In this document: positions 18,460-27,483 of the stretch, one piece after another | Numbering within the stretch: the first letter of the stretch is position 1 | How the letters are laid out: every line of letters begins with the position of its first letter | The notes under the pieces: model-generated | Database searches by the model: none | Told to the model about the DNA's origin: nothing | Seen by the model: only the letters and a program-made list of their open reading frames with translations | Program-made: the position numbers and the translations under genes | DNA from: Chloroflexota bacterium | GTDB lineage: Bacteria > Chloroflexota > Anaerolineae > JAAYEA01 | DNA length: 64,000 bases | Assembly: GCA_019873665.1 (NCBI GenBank) | Contig: JAIOAV010000008.1 | Span: 1 to 64,000, forward strand | Reading direction: 5' to 3'

Positions 18460-20187
18460 ATGATCACCTGCCGACAACTGCTGGACGAGGGTTTCGTGGA
18501 GATCGCCTTTGCGCTGGAGAGCGGCGCTCTCTATGGCGCGCGCCTGACCTACTCGACGGACGGCGGCGCCACCTACCGCCCTTGCGCCATCTATCTGGAT
18601 CACGGGCCGGACTGCCTGCTGGCGAGCGGCTTCTGGGAGTGGAACGAAGCGGTGCAGTTTGGCAACGTCAAGTTCAACGGTGCGCCGCATACGCTCTACT
18701 GGAACACCTTTCTCAACGGCATGCACGCTGCGCCAGCCACGGTGATCGTGCGCGTAGAGGCGCTGCGCGAGGATGGAATCGAGACAGATGAGTGCACGCT
18801 CGCGTTACAGCCGACCCGCGCCCGCTACTATCGCATGTGGCAAGAGGACGTGCCCACCGGGAGCGGCTGGCGGGTGGAGGACGGCGCACTGACCGTCGAG
18901 TCGGGGCGGGAGGTCGCGCCGTTCGTGGTGCGGCCCGGTTTGCGGGGGCGCTACCGCGTCATCCTCGGCGTCCCGTCCGGCGCGTTGCACCTCTGGTTGC
19001 ACCTGAGCGGCGAGGAGGACCGCTATCCGCTGATCGCCAGCCAGCACCGGGCGGCCTTTGCTGCCAAGGCACACAAGGAAATCACATGGCGCACGGTGGA
19101 TTTGCAGCCGGAGACGGCACTGGAGATCCATCCCATCCCTACCGCGATCAGACACCCGGAGCTTTACCCCACCGGCCGAATCGCCTATCTGAAGTTCGTG
19201 CCGGAGCCGCCGCCTATGCCGCGCGCCGCCGCGCGCTGGGCCGACAAGAAGCTGGCGCTCTATTTCGAGCCGTATAGCTGGGCGTTCGTCTATGGGCTGG
19301 ACTCGCTGGGCGCGGTGCGCGAAGCACTTTCTATCTACAAGGAGATGGGCGCCGACGAGGTGCACACGCAGGCGATCCGCTTTGGCTCCCGCGCCCTGCA
19401 TTACAGCCACGTGGCGGAGCACTTTTCCGGGATGACGGCGGGCGACGACGGCACGCATTCCACCGGGCCGGAGCAGATGGTGCGCGCGCTGGATGTGCTG
19501 CGCGTTACCATAGACCTCTGCCGCGAGATGGGGATGATACACTATGCCAACGCCGGCCTGACCAACTGCTATCCGGGCACAAGCCTGGAGGACAAGATCA
19601 GTCGCGAGCATCCGGAATGGCGCACCGGCAACATCCTGCGCTACGGTTTTCCGGAGACGCGGGCGTATGCCGCCGCCATCGTGCAAGAGTTCATTGCCTG
19701 GGGGACGGATGGCGTTACCATAGATTGCATGAGATATCCCTATTACCACACGGAGGAAGAGCTGCTCCTCCTCTTTCATGAGATCCGCCGCGCCATGGAC
19801 GTGACAAGCCCCAACCGCGTGGTCCCCCTGGCGGTGCGGATTCCCGCCGGCGACGTGGTGTACTATCGCGTCTTTCAGCGGCTGGCGCAAGAGGGAGCGA
19901 TCCAGTGCGCGATCCCATCCACTATCTGGGAGCGGTTGCCCCTTTTTTCGCTGCGCCCCTACCTGAAGTGGCGCGATTACGGTTGCCGCATCTACGGTCG
20001 CATTGACGGCTGGGAACAGAGCCTCTGGGGGAATCACCACCTGCTGCTGCATCCACGCGACATCCGCGCGGACATCACACGCTTTCTGGACGAGGGCGCG
20101 GACGGCATCTACGTGTACCAGGGCGATCAGCACGCCGGCGATGCCTTCACGCGGGATGTTCTGGATTGGCGGAAGTGGGATGAGTGA
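18460..20187 (+). CDS. uncharacterised TIM-barrel glycosidase-like protein (GHL10-like) with N-terminal beta domain
   Basis: GTDGVTIDCMRYPYYHTEEE and FLDEGADGIYVYQGDQHAGD resemble GHL10/family-10-like hydrolases; motif judgement only. Confidence 0.55.
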   Translation: MITCRQLLDEGFVEIAFALESGALYGARLTYSTDGGATYRPCAIYLDHGPDCLLASGFWEWNEAVQFGNVKFNGAPHTLYWNTFLNGMHAAPATVIVRVEALREDGIETDECTLALQPTRARYYRMWQEDVPTGSGWRVEDGALTVESGREVAPFVVRPGLRGRYRVILGVPSGALHLWLHLSGEEDRYPLIASQHRAAFAAKAHKEITWRTVDLQPETALEIHPIPTAIRHPELYPTGRIAYLKFVPEPPPMPRAAARWADKKLALYFEPYSWAFVYGLDSLGAVREALSIYKEMGADEVHTQAIRFGSRALHYSHVAEHFSGMTAGDDGTHSTGPEQMVRALDVLRVTIDLCREMGMIHYANAGLTNCYPGTSLEDKISREHPEWRTGNILRYGFPETRAYAAAIVQEFIAWGTDGVTIDCMRYPYYHTEEELLLLFHEIRRAMDVTSPNRVVPLAVRIPAGDVVYYRVFQRLAQEGAIQCAIPSTIWERLPLFSLRPYLKWRDYGCRIYGRIDGWEQSLWGNHHLLLHPRDIRADITRFLDEGADGIYVYQGDQHAGDAFTRDVLDWRKWDE

Positions 20188-20190
20188 GGG

Positions 20191-20658
20191 ATGGCAAAGG
20201 AGGTGCTCCAGCGCCGCGCAGGCGACAACGTATATCTGCACAAGGACTTCCACGGCGCGCTGAGCTGCGGCATTACCTACATCGAGCAACGGTACGGGCC
20301 GGACGCGGTGCGCGCCTACTTGCGCCAGTTCGCGCGCGCTTTCTACGCGCCGCTGACCGCGGCGCTGCGCGAGCGCGGCCTTGTCGCGCTGGAGGAGCAC
20401 TTTGCCCACATCTACGCGCTGGAAGGAGGCGTCGCGCATCTCACGCGCAGCGCCGACGAGCTGCTGCTGGATGTCAAGGTGTGTCCGGCGGTGGCGCACA
20501 TGCGCGCGCACGGCTACCCGGTGGCGCGGATGTGGCGCGAGACTACAGCAACCGTCAACGACGCGATCTGCGAGGGGACACCCTATGCCGCTGAGCTGGC
20601 GGCTTACGATGAGAAGACGGGCCGCCACCGCGTCCGCTTCTACCGGAGGGGATCGTGA
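20191..20658 (+). CDS. uncharacterised small protein, 155 aa
   Basis: ATG 3 nt after the previous stop; stop overlaps the next gene's GTG start. Confidence 0.75.
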   Translation: MAKEVLQRRAGDNVYLHKDFHGALSCGITYIEQRYGPDAVRAYLRQFARAFYAPLTAALRERGLVALEEHFAHIYALEGGVAHLTRSADELLLDVKVCPAVAHMRAHGYPVARMWRETTATVNDAICEGTPYAAELAAYDEKTGRHRVRFYRRGS

Positions 20659-21110
20659 TCTCGTGCACCGAGTTCATCCCGGCCTATAGCGAGATGTTCA
20701 AGTTCCTGGAGGCACAGGGTGGCAAGGAGGCGGTCCTCGATTTCTGGCGTTACCTGTCGGACAATTTCCTCGGCAATCTGGCAGATCTGGTACGCAAACA
20801 TGGCCTGCGCGGCTGCTGGCTCTACTGGAGTCACACGCTGAACGAGGAGGCCGCCGACTTTACCATGACGCTGGACGAGGAGGCGGGGGAGTTCAGCATC
20901 GTTATGCACCGCTGCCCGTCCAAAGGGCGGCTGCTGGAATACACCCATATCACGCCGTATCACGATTACTGCGGCCACTGCGACCTGCTTTACCGGCGCG
21001 TCCTGGAGCCGCTGGGCTACGAATACATCTATGACATGAGCGGCTGCGAGCGCGCCAGGTGTCGCTTGACGATCCGCCGTCTGCCGCAAGCAAAGGAAGG
21101 GGAGAGATGA
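20655..21110 (+). CDS. uncharacterised small protein, 151 aa, Cys/His-rich segment HDYCGHC
   Basis: GTG start at 20655 overlapping previous stop (GTGA); own TGA overlaps nagA ATG (ATGA). Confidence 0.75.
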   Translation: MISCTEFIPAYSEMFKFLEAQGGKEAVLDFWRYLSDNFLGNLADLVRKHGLRGCWLYWSHTLNEEAADFTMTLDEEAGEFSIVMHRCPSKGRLLEYTHITPYHDYCGHCDLLYRRVLEPLGYEYIYDMSGCERARCRLTIRRLPQAKEGER

Positions 21111-22273
21111 CGCAACATCTGGTGATCAAGAATGGCGATGTGCTGCTAGCCGAGGGGCGGCTGGCGCGGGTGGATGTCCGTGTGGCGGATGGCAGGATCA
21201 TCCAGATCGGCCAGGATCTGCATGGCGAGCAAGAGCTAGACGCCACCGGCCATTATGTGCTGCCCGGCCTGATTGACTTGCACCAGCATGGCATCGGGTT
21301 CGAATCGTGCGAGTCAGGCACGCTGGACGAATTCGCGCGGCTGGAAGCGTCGCGCGGCGCGACCACCTTCTTCCCAACCCTCTTTGCCGCGCCCGATAAG
21401 AGCGCCCGGCTGATGGCGCAGCACCGCCGCACCAGCGATGAGCTGCGCCGCCTGCCGCAGATCGGCGGCTTTCGGCTAGAGTCGCCATACCTGGCGCACA
21501 CCGGCGCCGGCCTGGCTGACGATCTCGCGCCCATCAGCCGCGAGACGACCGATGCACTATTGGCCGCAGGCGGCGGGCACGTGCGCATCGTGGACATCTC
21601 GCCGGAGCTGCCCGGCGCACTGGACGAGATTCGCTATCTGTCGGCGCAGGGGATCGTATGCAGCCTGGCGCACACCGAAGCCGGCATCGCGCAGGCCCGC
21701 GCCGCCGTGGACGCGGGAGCGCGGCTGGTAACGCACATGTTTGACACCTTTGTCCTGCCCAGCCTCGACGACCCGGACCCTGGCGTCTATCCGGCAGGGC
21801 TGGTGGACTATCTGCTCGTGGAGGATCGCGTCATGTGCGAGATCATCGGCGACGGCACGCACGTCCACCCGCTTCTCGTGGAAAAGGCGCTGCGCTGCAA
21901 GACGCCAGACAGGCTGGTCTTTGTTACGGATAGCAACTTTAGCGCGGGCCTGCCGCCGGGAGATTACGAGCTGCCAAACAACTGGGGGAGGGGGCGCATT
22001 CAGGGCCCGAACAACGGCGTGCGGTTGGTAGATCGTGACATGGCGCTGGCGGGCAGCGCGCTGACACCGCTGGATAGCCTAAAGAACGCAGTCCACCTCT
22101 TTGGCCAGCCGCTGGCGGTGGCCACCATCGTCTGCGCGCGCACGCCGGCGCGTCTGCTGGGGCTGAACAAGGGGGAGATCGCCATCGGCAAGGACGCAGA
22201 CCTGATCGTGGTGGATCGCGATCTGGAGCTGCGGCACACGATCGTGGCAGGCGCGGTGATCTACACGGCATAG
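21107..22273 (+). CDS. nagA: N-acetylglucosamine-6-phosphate deacetylase family
   Basis: PGLIDLHQHGIGFESC, LAHTEAGIAQARAAVDAGARLVTHMFDTF, FVTDSNFSAGLPPG. Confidence 0.85.
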   Translation: MTQHLVIKNGDVLLAEGRLARVDVRVADGRIIQIGQDLHGEQELDATGHYVLPGLIDLHQHGIGFESCESGTLDEFARLEASRGATTFFPTLFAAPDKSARLMAQHRRTSDELRRLPQIGGFRLESPYLAHTGAGLADDLAPISRETTDALLAAGGGHVRIVDISPELPGALDEIRYLSAQGIVCSLAHTEAGIAQARAAVDAGARLVTHMFDTFVLPSLDDPDPGVYPAGLVDYLLVEDRVMCEIIGDGTHVHPLLVEKALRCKTPDRLVFVTDSNFSAGLPPGDYELPNNWGRGRIQGPNNGVRLVDRDMALAGSALTPLDSLKNAVHLFGQPLAVATIVCARTPARLLGLNKGEIAIGKDADLIVVDRDLELRHTIVAGAVIYTA

Positions 22274-22314
22274 AGCCAGACCAGAGGTGACGGCGCGTCG
22301 TCTCCTGTCCAGCC

Positions 22315-23097
22315 CTATGCCAGGATCACATTGACGCCTCCTTCTCGCAACCGCGCCACGAAATCCGCCGGGGCGTCGCTGTCGGTGATCAGTGTGTTGA
22401 TCTCCGTCAGGGGCATGATGCTGGTGAGGCCGATCACGCCGATCTTGCTGGAATCCGCGACGACGATGACCTCCCGTGCGGCGCGCACCATCGCCTGATC
22501 CACCTCTGCTTCCAGCAGGTTGGAGGTGGTGATGCCATGGGAGAAGGTGAGGCCATCCGCGCCAAGGAACAGCTTGTCGGCATTCAGCCCCCTCAAGTTG
22601 TCAATCGTCTGCGGGCCGACCACCACATCATATTCAGGCAGGTAGATACCGCCCAGCAGGATCAGGTCCACTCCCTTCCAGGGGCCGAGCTCTCGCACCA
22701 CTGGCAATGAGCCGGTGATCACCGTCAGATTGCCGTCCATGAGTAGGTGACCGGGAAGATGACGGGCCACATGCAGCACAGTCGTCCCTGAGTCAAAGAT
22801 GACACGCTCCCCCGGATGGACGAGCGCAGCGGCGACAAGGCCGATCCGCTCCTTCTGCCGCGCACGCTGCTGTAGCCGCGTCTGATAGCCCTGGCCGGCG
22901 GCGCTGCTGGGCATCGCCACCGCCCCACCGTGCACGCGCTTCAGCAGACCAAGCTTCTCTAGGCGCTCCAGATCGCGGCGAACCGATACCTCCGAGATGC
23001 CAAATCGCGCGCTAAGATCGGTTACCCGCACCATCCGCTGCCGACTCAGCTCAGCGAGGATCTGCTCACGCCTCTTTTCCGCCTCTGGCATTATCAT
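22315..23097 (-). CDS. DeoR-family transcriptional regulator
   Basis: RREQILAELSRQRMVRVTDLSARFGISEVSVRRDLERLEKLGLLKRVHGGAV; C-term sensor VIFDSGTTVLHVARHL. Confidence 0.95.
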   Translation of the reverse strand: MIMPEAEKRREQILAELSRQRMVRVTDLSARFGISEVSVRRDLERLEKLGLLKRVHGGAVAMPSSAAGQGYQTRLQQRARQKERIGLVAAALVHPGERVIFDSGTTVLHVARHLPGHLLMDGNLTVITGSLPVVRELGPWKGVDLILLGGIYLPEYDVVVGPQTIDNLRGLNADKLFLGADGLTFSHGITTSNLLEAEVDQAMVRAAREVIVVADSSKIGVIGLTSIMPLTEINTLITDSDAPADFVARLREGGVNVILA

Positions 23098-23220
23098 TCC
23101 CTCCCCTTCCATATGGACCTGCCAGCGACGAATTGTAGCGCTATCTCGGCGAGAGGTCAAATCCAAATGGAAACGAAACAGCCAAAACCTGCAACCGAAA
23201 CAGGGTGAGCGAGGGTTGCG

Positions 23221-23760
23221 TCACTGGTTTCGCCACTCTTGTTCCAGGATCGCGTACACCAACGTATCCCACCAGCGGCCCTTCATGCACTGCTTTTCCC
23301 GCAACCGCCCCTCCAGCCGCATCCCCAGCTTGGCCAGGACGCGCGCTGACGCGGTGTTCTCTGCCACGCAGGTGCTCCACACGCGGTGCAGCCGCAGCGT
23401 GTCAAAGCCGAACGCCAGCATGGCGCGCGCCGCCTCGGTGGCATAGCCCTGCCCCCACTGCAGGGGCGCGATCTCGTATCCCAACTCGGCCTCGCTCGAC
23501 TCAACGAGCTCCTTGCGGATGCCACAGCAGCCGATGAGTTCTCCCGTATCGGCCAGCGTGACGGCGAGTTGGTACTTGCGGCGCGGCTCCTCGCTCTGCC
23601 ACGCCAGAAAGCGGCTCAAGAAGGCGCGCACCTGTTCTTCGGTGCGGCCATTCCAGGGATAGTACCGCAGGTATTCCGGCTGGGACTGATAGGCCAACAT
23701 CGCCTGCCAATCGTCCGCAACGAACTCGCGCAATGTCAAACGGTCCGTAGTGATGATCAT
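23221..23760 (-). CDS. GNAT acetyltransferase (RimJ/RimL-like)
   Basis: TDRLTLREFVADDW; GYEIAPLQWGQGYATEAARAMLAFGFDTLRLHRVWSTC. Confidence 0.92.
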   Translation of the reverse strand: MIITTDRLTLREFVADDWQAMLAYQSQPEYLRYYPWNGRTEEQVRAFLSRFLAWQSEEPRRKYQLAVTLADTGELIGCCGIRKELVESSEAELGYEIAPLQWGQGYATEAARAMLAFGFDTLRLHRVWSTCVAENTASARVLAKLGMRLEGRLREKQCMKGRWWDTLVYAILEQEWRNQ

Positions 23761-24005
23761 CGTCTCTCCAGCGGATATACGCGCAGCTCGCTGGATGTCG
23801 TCCATCGCGAGGTCGGCGCGTCTTGACTCGCCGTCCATATTAGCCATGTGCGCCCCCATGTCAACCGCGCCAAGCGCCGTGGCGACACTGCGCTCATTTC
23901 GCGTGTGCGGCAATGGGTGGTATAATATCATCGGAGGAACCGACCGGCGACGACATCTGCGCCGCCGGAGAGCACGGGGGCACGTTTCAATGTGGACTGG
24001 AGACT

Positions 24006-24653
24006 ATGATCAAGAGATTCGTGATACTACCCCTGCTGCTGGCACTCCTCCTGGGGTTGGCGGCGTGCAGCAGCCCACAGGCCGAGCCGACATCAACGAC
24101 GCCTACCAATACCCTGACCCCTCTGGAAAAGAATGAGATTCCGCTGTGTGAGCTGACCCCCATCGTCGTGCCCACACCGCCCGCAACGATCCCCGGCTAC
24201 GTGCAACTGGATCCCAGCACCAACCTGCACATGACCGGCACGGTGCAGTATCTGGACTTGGAGAGCTGGCGACTGGTGATCAGCGGCAAGGTGGACCGGC
24301 CCCTGGCTCTGACGCTTGACGAGTTGCGTTGCCTGCCCAAGATCGAGGCACGGCCCTTGCTGGTCTGCCCCGGCTTTTTCGAGGATGATGCCACCTGGGC
24401 TGGCGTCCCCATCACCAACGTCCTGCAACTGGCCGGCGTGCAAGCCGGCGCGCAGGGCATTCGCCTGAAGAGTGCCGATGGCTACAGCGCGCCGGTGCGG
24501 CTGGAGGTCGCCGCCGCGCCGGGAAGCTTCCTGGCATACGAGTGGGAAGGGGAGCCGCTGCCGATCTTGCATGGCTTTCCGCTGCGTGCTGTCTTTCCCA
24601 CCGAGGAAGGCAACTACTGGGTCAAATGGCTCGTGGAGATAGAGGTGTACTAA
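24006..24653 (+). CDS. lipoprotein with sulfite-oxidase-type molybdopterin-binding domain
   Basis: Lipobox GLAACSS; LTLDELRCLPKIEARPLLVCPGFFEDDATWAGVPITNVLQLAGV. Confidence 0.8.
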   Translation: MIKRFVILPLLLALLLGLAACSSPQAEPTSTTPTNTLTPLEKNEIPLCELTPIVVPTPPATIPGYVQLDPSTNLHMTGTVQYLDLESWRLVISGKVDRPLALTLDELRCLPKIEARPLLVCPGFFEDDATWAGVPITNVLQLAGVQAGAQGIRLKSADGYSAPVRLEVAAAPGSFLAYEWEGEPLPILHGFPLRAVFPTEEGNYWVKWLVEIEVY

Positions 24654-24671
24654 CGCCATGACAGGGCCAGT

Positions 24672-24796
24672 GTCATGGCGCGGGCGAAGCCCGAAGCAAT
24701 CTCTGCCCCACGCCAGCAGGAGATTGCTTCGCTCCCTTCGGTCGCTCGCAATGACAGAAGCAGCGTCATGGCGCGGGCGAAGCCCGAAGCAATCTC
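24672..24796. repeat. REP/MITE-like element plus adjacent half copy
   Basis: GTCATGGCGCGGGCGAAGCCCGAAGCAATCTC occurs twice identically (24672-24703, 24765-24796); opposite arm GAGATTGCTTCGCTCCCTTCGGTCGCTCGCAATGAC ends 24755. Confidence 0.85.
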
Positions 24797-24820
24797 CAAA
24801 TGGCTGCAGACTTCCGACGC

Positions 24821-26053
24821 CTAGTGCAGCTCGCGCCACGCGGCGATCATCGCCTCCACGCTCGCCCATGGGGTATCGGGAAAGAGCGCATCCACCGGCG
24901 CTAGGATGAACCCGCTTGGGCCGAGAGTGGTGATGGCGGCATGCACCGCCTGGCGGATCTCTTCTGGCGTGCCGCGCGCCAGCGTGACGCCGCTGTTGAC
25001 GCCGCCCGCCAGCGCCATCCGTCCCTGGAAGGTATCCCGCACTGTCGCCAGGTCGAGCCGATCCTGCACAGGGTCTACGAAATAGAGCAGGTCAATGCCC
25101 GCCTCCAGCAGCAGGCTGGCCAGCGACAGGATGCCGGTCGTCATGACGTAGGCAAAGCGCGCGCCAGCCTGGTGCGTGAGGTCCACCAACTGACGCAGGT
25201 GCGGCAAAACGAAGCGGCGAAAGAGCGCCGGGGACCAGAAATCGGTGGACGAATACCACCCGCGCTGCACGACCAAGTCCACGCCGCCCACCTCCAGCAT
25301 GAGCTCCGTGCGGCGGCGATCGAAATCGGCGATGGTCTCCATCAGCGCGGCAAAGGCGTCCGGCTCGGTCATTGCCATGAGCACCGCGCCTTCCACGCCG
25401 CAGAGCCACACGGCGGCGTCCATGCCAAAAGCGGACCACCCCTGCACCAGCACGCCTTTTTCCTGCGCAAAGCGTTGCACCATCGCCATCCGCGCACGGT
25501 ACGCACCCACTTGCGCCGCCGTCGGCTCGCGCAGGAGATAGCGCAGCGGCACAATGTCTTCCGAGCTGCTGACGGCGTGCCGGACGCCGCGCGGGATGTT
25601 ATAATCCTCAAAAAGGGGCACATGGTCCGGCTGGATCACCCAGCCGGGGCCAGGGTCCTCGCCGGTCTGCCGCACGATATGCGTCAGCGGGCCGGCGGGC
25701 GTCTCATAGACGCGCCCGAGACGCGGGTATGGCTCGGTCGCGGTGGGCGGCTCGCGCCAGTCGCGCACCCGCACCGCCGGATGCACGCTCCAGGGCGGCG
25801 AGACCTCCAGCACGTCGTCCACGCCAAGCGACAGCCACGCCGCGACGCGACGAAAATCATCCGTGACGTCCCATGGCTGCGGCAGGGTGTGGATGCGCTC
25901 CAGGCGCATTGTGTGCCAGTATGCGACATCGCGCCCGTCGCGCTGCCAGCGCAGATGCGACGGCGGATGCACGCCAAAGCACCAGCAGAGCAGCGGCACG
26001 TGATCCGGCGTTTGCCCCGCGATCGCCGTCAGCAAGCGCTCTCTCGAGTTCAT
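24821..26053 (-). CDS. uroporphyrinogen decarboxylase (URO-D) family protein
   Basis: MNSRERLLTAIAGQTPDHVPLLCWCFGV start; URO-D-like C-terminal architecture. Confidence 0.8.
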   Translation of the reverse strand: MNSRERLLTAIAGQTPDHVPLLCWCFGVHPPSHLRWQRDGRDVAYWHTMRLERIHTLPQPWDVTDDFRRVAAWLSLGVDDVLEVSPPWSVHPAVRVRDWREPPTATEPYPRLGRVYETPAGPLTHIVRQTGEDPGPGWVIQPDHVPLFEDYNIPRGVRHAVSSSEDIVPLRYLLREPTAAQVGAYRARMAMVQRFAQEKGVLVQGWSAFGMDAAVWLCGVEGAVLMAMTEPDAFAALMETIADFDRRRTELMLEVGGVDLVVQRGWYSSTDFWSPALFRRFVLPHLRQLVDLTHQAGARFAYVMTTGILSLASLLLEAGIDLLYFVDPVQDRLDLATVRDTFQGRMALAGGVNSGVTLARGTPEEIRQAVHAAITTLGPSGFILAPVDALFPDTPWASVEAMIAAWRELH

Positions 26054-26097
26054 CGTCTCTCCTCTCGCAGTCTCGCCACGGAGATGCCGCCCCTCGT

Positions 26098-27441
26098 CTA
26101 GAGGCCATCCACAGTCAGATACTCGCAGCTGGTGAGGGCGCACAGGTGGCGCAGCGCAACGCGCCAGTCGCCATAGGCAGCCATCCAGTGGTGGCCAAGG
26201 CCCTGCTGCGCGATCCAGTCCAGCAGCGCCTGCAGTTGCGCATTGAACCGCACGCGCAGCGGATTGCCGGGGAACACCATCTCCGTCTCGACTGCCTCCC
26301 CATAGAGCACGCCCATGCGATAGCCGCGCAACGTCGGCACCAGGTTGAGCAGCGTGACCTGCCCTGGCCGCGCGGGAAAGAGGCAGCAGCAGCCTTGGTT
26401 CATCAGCCGCACCGGCGCGAGCTTGATCTGCGTCGGGTCTGCCACCAGCGAAAAGCCGCCGGAGCCGCAGTGCGAGAAAACGATATCGCATTGATTGACA
26501 TCCGCCTGGTCATCCTGTGGGATCGGGTCCAGCAAATCGGTGTTGTGCACTGGTGCGCCGCAGAGGCGGGTGAGGATGAGCATTCCCAGCGCGCCATTGA
26601 CATCGCCCTCGCATGCCACCGGCACCCCTTCCTCCGCCAGCAGCGACGCTGCTAGGCAGACCTTGCCCATCAGGTGCGGGTAGCAGCCCACCGCGACCGC
26701 CGCGAGGCCCTCCTCATGCACAACCTCGCGCAGGGCAGCGGCCACTTGCAGCGATTCCAACAGCGCATCGGGCGCGGCGGCCACCTGCCCCACCGCAGAG
26801 CAGAGATGTTCCGACTGCGGCGTCAGCTTCTCTGGCACAACCTGCGCGGCGCGCGTCAGAAAGTTGGGCACGTCGAGATGCACGACGCGCGAGCCGAAGA
26901 GCTGACGCAGCGCCAGCTCATGCGCCGTCGTCTCGGTCATCCCCGCGACGCGATGGCCCAGGAGGCCAATGCGCGCCCGGCGCAGCCGCTGGCGCAGCGC
27001 CGCCGCCAGCGCATAGGAGCGCGCCTCTGCCAGCGCCGCATCGTCCTCCGGCGCGGCAAACAACAGGTGATGCGGGTGTCCCAGCGCACGCAGCATAAAG
27101 CCAAGCTGTTGCATCCCGCAGAGGGAGCCGGTCTCCATGCCAGGCCGCGCCCAGGCGATGAGCGGCGCCGGGCACTCTTCCAGCAGGTCGAGGAGCAGAT
27201 AATCCTCGAACCAGGAGGCGCCGATAGCGCAGACAGCGTCCACACGTTCGCCGGCAAAGTAGCACCCGACCTCCGCTGCCTTGTCCGCAGTGGTGACCGG
27301 CGCGCGCGACGGGCACAGGTCGATCCCCTCCAGCGCGGCAAAGGCAGCACCCAACCGCGCCAGCAGTTGCGGGGCCTCGCCCGCGCCCACCTCCAGCGGG
27401 CTGGCCACCGCCGTCAGGCCGAGCCGAATGCGCTCTTGCAT
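26098..27441 (-). CDS. L-fucose/L-arabinose isomerase-like sugar isomerase
   Basis: PVACEGDVNGALGMLILTRLCGAPVHNTDLLD; FSHCGSGGFSLV; typical FucI-like layout. Confidence 0.7.
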   Translation of the reverse strand: MQERIRLGLTAVASPLEVGAGEAPQLLARLGAAFAALEGIDLCPSRAPVTTADKAAEVGCYFAGERVDAVCAIGASWFEDYLLLDLLEECPAPLIAWARPGMETGSLCGMQQLGFMLRALGHPHHLLFAAPEDDAALAEARSYALAAALRQRLRRARIGLLGHRVAGMTETTAHELALRQLFGSRVVHLDVPNFLTRAAQVVPEKLTPQSEHLCSAVGQVAAAPDALLESLQVAAALREVVHEEGLAAVAVGCYPHLMGKVCLAASLLAEEGVPVACEGDVNGALGMLILTRLCGAPVHNTDLLDPIPQDDQADVNQCDIVFSHCGSGGFSLVADPTQIKLAPVRLMNQGCCCLFPARPGQVTLLNLVPTLRGYRMGVLYGEAVETEMVFPGNPLRVRFNAQLQALLDWIAQQGLGHHWMAAYGDWRVALRHLCALTSCEYLTVDGL

Positions 27442-27483
27442 GTCCCCTCCTTCAGACGAAAGGAGCACTGCCGCGGCAAGCCG

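Noticed and set aside
18805-20628. 607-aa minus-strand ORF
   Set aside because: Antisense to the better-supported 18460-20187 and 20191-20658 genes; Arg/His/Gln-rich composition with no family motif, typical of shadow ORFs in GC-rich DNA
24093-24869. Minus-strand ORF with RERSNLLLAWGRDCFGLRPRHD repeats
   Set aside because: Translation of the REP-like element (typical CERSEAI-style artefact), not a protein repeat
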